Positions 59,801 through 64,000 of a DNA stretch of 64,000 bases are shown in pieces. The notes under the pieces were generated by a model. The model saw nothing but the letters and a program-made list of their open reading frames with translations, was not told the origin of the DNA and did no database searches. The DNA comes from Nonomuraea soli. GTDB taxonomy: Bacteria > Actinomycetota > Actinomycetes > Streptosporangiales > Streptosporangiaceae. The stretch covers positions 1,054,001 through 1,118,000 of the forward strand of contig NZ_JACDUR010000001.1 in NCBI RefSeq assembly GCF_013761175.1. The letters are read 5' to 3'. Within the stretch, counting starts at the first letter, position 1. Each line of letters opens with the position of its first letter. The position numbers and the translations under genes are program-made.

Positions 59801-62586
59801 TGATCGCCCGTCGTGGTTCCGGCTGACTGATCCTCAGCCGGAACCACGATCTCGGTTCTCGATCGCACGCCGAGTTTGCGCAGGAGGGTCGCGACGTGGG
59901 TCTCGACAGTGCGTCTCGACAGGAACAGCACCTCGGCGATCTCCTTGTTCGTACGGCCCAGCGCGACGAGGCGGGCGACCTCCCGTTCGCGCTGGGACAG
60001 CACCCCGGTGCGCCTGGGCGCGGGTGCGGCCACGCCGTACTCCCGCAGGGCGTGCCTGCACCGGGCGGCGTCCCTGGTCGCGCCCAGAGCCGCGAACCGT
60101 TCCGCCGCCTCGGCCAGCACGTTCGCCGCCGCCGTACGGTCACCCAGCGCCAGCAGCGCCCCCGCCTCGGCCTCGCCGGCCCTGGCGGCCGCGTACGGCT
60201 GGGGCATGGCGGCGTAGGCGCCGCGGGCCCTGGCGTAGTACTCGGCGGCCCGACGGGGATCGCCGGAGGCGAGCAGGCCGCGCGCGAGATGCAGCCCAGC
60301 GCCGGCCGAGGGCGCCATCTTGCCCTCGATGCCCTGCGCGAGCTCCTCGACCAGCACGGTGGCCTCGTGGGAGCGCTCCACGGCCAGGTAGGCCGAGACG
60401 GCGGCGGGCACCAGCTGGTCGCCCCAGGCCCACACCCCCTTGCGCCGCAGCCTCTCGACGGCCAGATCCGCCTCCCGCGCGGCCGCCTGCGGATTGCCCC
60501 TGGCCAGATGCAGTTCGATCATGCCCGCCCAGGCGGCGAAGACCATCGGCACGTAGATGGAGTCGGGCTGGTTGACCCCGGCGGCGGCCAGGTGGCTCTC
60601 GGCCTCGGTCCACTCGCCGGCGGCCATCGACAGCCAGCCCAGCACCAGATGCGCCTCGACGCCGCTGAAGGGCAGGTCGGCGGTCTCCTCGACCAGCGCG
60701 GCGGCCCGCGCGGCCAGTCCCTCCCACCGGCCGGTCATCCAGTCGATGCGCAGCGCCACCCCCTGCGCGAGGAAGGCGGGGAAGGGCGCACCCACCTCCT
60801 CGGCCAGCGGCATGCCGACGCTGCCGTACTCCTTGGCCAGGGTGAACAGGCCCAGCGTGGCCGACAGGTCGTACAGGTTGCAGTAGGCGCGGGCCACCTG
60901 GCGCCGCACGGCGGCCGACGGGTCGTGCACGGGCAGGCGCGGAGCCAGCTCCAGCACCTCGGGCGAGCCCATCGCCATCGCCAGCGCGGCCCGGTTGGCC
61001 TGCACGGCGGTGCTCTGCTCCGGGTCGCCGCCCGCGGCGGCCAGCCGTTCGGCCAGCGCCATCCATTCCTCCTGGACCGACACGTGCTCGCCGCCCCAGC
61101 CCGGCATGGCCAGGCTGGCCCAGCCGCGGGCGGCCAGCGCGGGCTGGTCCTCCAGCTCCCTCAGGGCTGCTTTGAGGACCGGGCGTCCGGTCGCCACCTC
61201 GCCGACCTGGAAGGAGAGCATCATGCCCAGCGCCAGCCTGGCCTCGCCGCGCAGGTCGCGCGAGAGCTCCTCGTCCGACAGCAGGTGGCGCAGCAGCCGG
61301 ATCACCCGCCGGTGCGACAGTCCCGCGATCGCCAGCCTGCTCAGCTGCAGCACCAGGGGCGCGCGCTCGGAGGCGGGCAGGTCGGGATCGGCCAGCAGGC
61401 TCTCGATCACCTCGACGGCCAGCGGGGTGTCGCCGATCGCGGCGGCGCGTTGCGCGGCCGCCGTGCCGTACTCCAGCCACGCCTTCAGATCGCCCGCGCG
61501 CCGCGCGTGGAAGGTGAGCTGCACCAGCGGCGGCGGGTCGGCGTCGGCCAGGGCGGCCACGGCGCGCTCGTGGGCCTGGCGGCGCTCGGGGCCGGGGATG
61601 GTGGCGTAGGCGGCCTCCTGGGCGAGCGGGTGGCGGAAGCCGTAGCGGCCGTCGCCGTGCTCGTGCAGCACCCCCAGCCGCAGGGCCTCGACCAGGCCGT
61701 CCAGGTCGCCGGCGACGACGGCCAGCGGGCCCTCGCCGACCGGCAGGCGCAGGACGGCGGCGGCGCGGGCGACGGCCAGCCCGGCGGGGGACAGGCGGGC
61801 CAGCTGCTCGGCGGTGGCCTCGCGCAGCATCAGCGGGACCGGCAGCTGTTCCAGGCTCTGCTGCGGGCCCAGCGCCCGCACCACCTCCTCGACCAGGAAC
61901 GGGATGCCGGAGGTGCGTTCGTGCAGGCGCCCGGCGAAGTCGGGCGGCAGGTCGGAGCGATGCAGGAGGGCGGCGGCCAGCAGGCCGACGTCGCGGGCGT
62001 CGAGCGGCTGGAGGGAGACGACGACGTTGGCGTAACCGAGGGGCAGCCCGGTGGCGGGCCGGCGGTAGGTCAGCACCAGGGCCAGGTCTTCGGGCGGGCG
62101 GCCGGTCAGGAACCGTAACAGGTCCTGGGTGCCGTCGTCGGCCCAGTGCAGGTCCTCGATGATCAGTACGGCGGGGCCGGCCGCGGCCAGCAGCTCGCGC
62201 ACCGCCCGGAACAGCCGGTGGCGCTCGGCCCCCGGGTCGGCGAGCGGCGGCGGCGCGGGCGGCAGCACGGGCAGCAGCTCGGGCAGGTGCGCGTGGAGCG
62301 CCCCGGTGACGGGGCTGAGCTCGCCGAGCCGCTCCTGCGGCAGGTCGCGCAGCGCCTCGAAGACCGGCCCGTACGGGAACGGCTCGCGCAGCTGGTGGCA
62401 GTGGCCCAGGAGGAGGGTACGGCCGGGCCCGCAGGTCTGCGCCGCCGCGGCGCGCACCAGCCGGGTCTTGCCGATGCCCGGCTCGCCTTCGACCAGCGCG
62501 ACGGAGGGCGGGTGGGTCATGACCTCCCGCAGGATCCGCATCTCGCCGTCGCGTCCGACCAGCCTGGCCGCGGCCACATCGCTCAT
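59797..62586 (-). CDS. LuxR-family regulator with AAA ATPase domain (LAL type)
   Basis: 929 residues. N-terminal AAA ATPase: Walker A VEGEPGIGKTRL (Lys40), Walker B VLIIEDLHWADD (about 142-153). A long helical, TPR-like middle (about 350-840) follows, then a LuxR helix-turn-helix near residues 865-912 (LSQREREVARLVALGRTNKE, RRTVETHVATLLRKLGV). Large ATP-binding LuxR regulators (MalT-like) act on a small-molecule or protein signal to activate transcription. The stop TAG shares CTAG with the stop of the convergent protease gene, which makes it a candidate regulator of that gene but does not prove it. Confidence 0.93.
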   Translation of the reverse strand: MSDVAAARLVGRDGEMRILREVMTHPPSVALVEGEPGIGKTRLVRAAAAQTCGPGRTLLLGHCHQLREPFPYGPVFEALRDLPQERLGELSPVTGALHAHLPELLPVLPPAPPPLADPGAERHRLFRAVRELLAAAGPAVLIIEDLHWADDGTQDLLRFLTGRPPEDLALVLTYRRPATGLPLGYANVVVSLQPLDARDVGLLAAALLHRSDLPPDFAGRLHERTSGIPFLVEEVVRALGPQQSLEQLPVPLMLREATAEQLARLSPAGLAVARAAAVLRLPVGEGPLAVVAGDLDGLVEALRLGVLHEHGDGRYGFRHPLAQEAAYATIPGPERRQAHERAVAALADADPPPLVQLTFHARRAGDLKAWLEYGTAAAQRAAAIGDTPLAVEVIESLLADPDLPASERAPLVLQLSRLAIAGLSHRRVIRLLRHLLSDEELSRDLRGEARLALGMMLSFQVGEVATGRPVLKAALRELEDQPALAARGWASLAMPGWGGEHVSVQEEWMALAERLAAAGGDPEQSTAVQANRAALAMAMGSPEVLELAPRLPVHDPSAAVRRQVARAYCNLYDLSATLGLFTLAKEYGSVGMPLAEEVGAPFPAFLAQGVALRIDWMTGRWEGLAARAAALVEETADLPFSGVEAHLVLGWLSMAAGEWTEAESHLAAAGVNQPDSIYVPMVFAAWAGMIELHLARGNPQAAAREADLAVERLRRKGVWAWGDQLVPAAVSAYLAVERSHEATVLVEELAQGIEGKMAPSAGAGLHLARGLLASGDPRRAAEYYARARGAYAAMPQPYAAARAGEAEAGALLALGDRTAAANVLAEAAERFAALGATRDAARCRHALREYGVAAPAPRRTGVLSQREREVARLVALGRTNKEIAEVLFLSRRTVETHVATLLRKLGVRSRTEIVVPAEDQSAGTTTGDH
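59811..59849. terminator. 16-bp hairpin inside the convergent regulator gene
   Basis: TCGTGGTTCCGGCTGA (59811-59826) is repeated inverted at 59834-59849 with a 7-bp spacer: a perfect 16-bp stem, 10 bp after the protease stop. It lies inside the last codons of the LuxR-family gene on the other strand (encoding roughly VVPAEDQSAGTT). It probably terminates the protease mRNA. No T-run follows. Confidence 0.75.
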
Positions 62587-62621
62587 CTACGACTCCGTGG
62601 GCTAGGGGACCCCCTCCGGAA

Positions 62622-62650
62622 GTTATCCACCCCCTGACACAGCGGGTCAA
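62622..62650 (-). promoter_or_regulatory. Promoter of the LAL regulator
   Basis: TTGACC (62650-62645) and GATAAC (62627-62622) with a 17-bp spacer on the minus strand, 36 bp before the regulator start. The 131-bp gap also has an imperfect inverted repeat GTCAC...GTGAC around 62655-62686 on the upstream side. Confidence 0.6.
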
Positions 62651-62717
62651 TCCCGTCACATAACCGCGTTATTGCGATGCGGTGACGAAACCCTCAATGG
62701 AAGCGGAACGGAACAGG

Positions 62718-64000
62718 TCAGTGGCGACGGTACCAGCGAAGGCGGGGCAAACGGTCACGAACCCATCGCGGACTGTTCCCCCACCGCCGCGCCTCCGCGG
62801 CCCGGCGCTCCGCCTTGAGCGCCTTCTCCAGGCCCGGCGTGTGGCCGCCGCCGAATCGGCCCATGTCAGGCCCCACGAAGCCGGTGCCACGCGTGTCGCG
62901 CAACGCGCCCGCCATCGACGACACCCAGATCGGGCCGGGCAGCGCGGCGCCCTGGACGGAGCCGTAATAGCGGGAGCCGATCTGCACGCCGGTGAGCGGG
63001 TAGCGGTAGGAACCGCGGATGTCGCCCACGCTCACCGCCGCCGCCAGGTCCGGCGTGTATCCGGCGAACCAGGCGGAGGTGTAACCGTTGTTGGTGCCGG
63101 TCTTGCCCGCGGCCGGCCTGCCGATGCTCTGGCCCTTCATGGTGCCCTGCGAGAAGACACCGCGCAGCACGTGGTTGACCGCGTCCGCGACCTCGCGGTC
63201 CAGCGCCTGCTCGCAGGCGGGTGAGATCCGGGTGCGCTGTCCCTCACGGTCGAGGATCTCCACGATCGCCTGCGGGCGGCAGTAGCGGCCGCGGGCGCCG
63301 AACGAGGCGAACGACGCCGCCACGGTCACCGGGTCCATCTCGTTGACGCCCAGGGTGAAGGTGGGCACCTCGCGCAGCTTGCCGCCGTCGGCGCGGGCGA
63401 TGCCCAGGGACCTGGCGGTCTGCACGACGTTGCAGAGCCCGACCTTGCGCTCCAGCATCATGTAGAAGATGTTGACCGACTTCCAGGTGCCGGTCGACAG
63501 GCTGTGCGGCCCGCCCTTGCCCTCGCCGCTGGCGTTGTAGATCTTGGCGTTGGGGTCGTTGACCGGGTGGCCCGAGCAGTCGCGGAAGCCCGCCGACGGC
63601 ACGAACCTGCCCGGCGTGCCGAAGCCCTGGTTGAAACGCCAGCCCTGCTGCAGCGCGGTGGCCAGGGTGAAGACCTTGAACGTGGAGCCCGCCTGGAAGC
63701 CCATGCCGCCGCCGTGCGCCACGTCGGCGGGCAGGTTGTAGGTGGTGCGCGGCCCGTTGTTCTTGTTGCCGGGATTGCGGCCGAACTTCTTGCTGGCCGC
63801 CATCGCGCGGATCAGCCCGGTGCCCGGCTCGACCATGGCCTCGGCCGCCACCTCGGTGTCCTGCGGGCGCACCCGCGAGGAGATCGCCCGCTCCGCCGCC
63901 CGCTGGGCCGTGGGGTCGAGACTGGTCTTCAACACCAGGCCGCCGCGCGACAGGCGGCGGCGCCGCTCCTGGACGGTGTTGCCGAAGACCGGGTTGGACA
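62718..64000 (-). CDS. Class A penicillin-binding protein, transpeptidase part (partial)
   Basis: About 427 C-terminal residues are in the window; the gene continues past 64000, where the glycosyltransferase (GT51) domain is expected. The transpeptidase motifs are GSTFKVF (SxxK), KSVNIFY (SxN) and AGKTGTNNGY (KTG). Flanking text such as LKTSLDPTAQRAAERAI and SNPVFGNTVQERRRRLSRGG fits the region just after GT51 in actinobacterial PBP1-type proteins. The enzyme makes and cross-links peptidoglycan. The tail after the fold is short and basic (RRAAEARRWG ... RWYRRH), without PASTA repeats. Confidence 0.93.
   Translation of the reverse strand, partial: SNPVFGNTVQERRRRLSRGGLVLKTSLDPTAQRAAERAISSRVRPQDTEVAAEAMVEPGTGLIRAMAASKKFGRNPGNKNNGPRTTYNLPADVAHGGGMGFQAGSTFKVFTLATALQQGWRFNQGFGTPGRFVPSAGFRDCSGHPVNDPNAKIYNASGEGKGGPHSLSTGTWKSVNIFYMMLERKVGLCNVVQTARSLGIARADGGKLREVPTFTLGVNEMDPVTVAASFASFGARGRYCRPQAIVEILDREGQRTRISPACEQALDREVADAVNHVLRGVFSQGTMKGQSIGRPAAGKTGTNNGYTSAWFAGYTPDLAAAVSVGDIRGSYRYPLTGVQIGSRYYGSVQGAALPGPIWVSSMAGALRDTRGTGFVGPDMGRFGGGHTPGLEKALKAERRAAEARRWGNSPRWVRDRLPRLRWYRRH

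Noticed and set aside
1..64000. tRNA, rRNA, insertion sequences, prophage or CRISPR loci
   Set aside because: I scanned for them by eye and found no cloverleaf with a CCA-type end, transposase, integrase, phage structural gene or spaced direct-repeat array. A tRNAscan or covariance search was not possible.

Overview
The window is 64 kb of very GC-rich DNA with dense gene packing, GTG/TTG starts, many 4-bp ATGA/GTGA stop-start overlaps and a complete actinobacterial dcw (division and cell wall) cluster with sepF-yggT-divIVA. Together with an ultrashort-stem ileS T-box, eukaryote-type Ser/Thr kinases and secreted metalloproteases, this points to a filamentous or spore-forming actinomycete. Streptosporangiales (Nonomuraea/Streptosporangium-like) is my inference, not something the sequence proves. 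It reads as ordinary chromosome: I see no tRNA, rRNA, CRISPR, insertion sequence or prophage.

Layout. 1-4.5 kb (+): the end of an unknown gene, dinB, a small DUF3040 membrane protein and a NarL/DesK-type two-component pair. 4.5-9.3 kb (-): a moxR / DUF58 / transglutaminase operon, divergent from 9.7-28.8 kb (+): mraZ, rsmH, ftsL-like, ftsI, murE, murF, mraY, murD, ftsW, murG, murC, ftsQ, ftsZ, ylmE, sepF, yggT, divIVA. Most of these junctions overlap by 4 bp, so the cluster should be translated as a coupled unit. Four 10-bp-phased GTGGAG-like boxes lie on the mraZ promoter, and two further box pairs lie on the opposite strand facing moxR. 28.8-30.5 kb: an unrecognised membrane-anchored protein with two Cys/His hairpins. 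30.6-34 kb (-): ileS behind a translational T-box. 34.1-36 kb (+): a DksA/TraR-type protein, lspA and an RluD-type pseudouridine synthase.

36-42.6 kb (-): six tightly spaced genes, Ser/Thr kinase, Ser/Thr kinase, AraC regulator, azlC, azlD, Ser/Thr kinase. 42.6-45.1 kb (-): an SGNH esterase and an amino-acid permease. 45.3-48.8 kb (+): dnaE. 49.1-56 kb: an SRPBCC-ArsR-SRPBCC operon, a DeoR regulator divergent from a small DUF4406-like protein, a 1,169-residue kinase/WD40 receptor and a TetR regulator. 56.3-59.8 kb (+): a secreted M4 + M28 double protease whose stop codon interlocks with that of a LuxR-family ATPase regulator (-). The window ends inside a class A penicillin-binding protein gene (-).

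How the parts fit: much of the left 45% makes lipid II, polymerises it at the septum (FtsW/FtsI) and positions the divisome (FtsZ/SepF) and polar growth (DivIVA). The kinases and class A PBP add plausible wall-growth functions. The right part is accessory: amino-acid transport, sensing, and secreted proteolysis.
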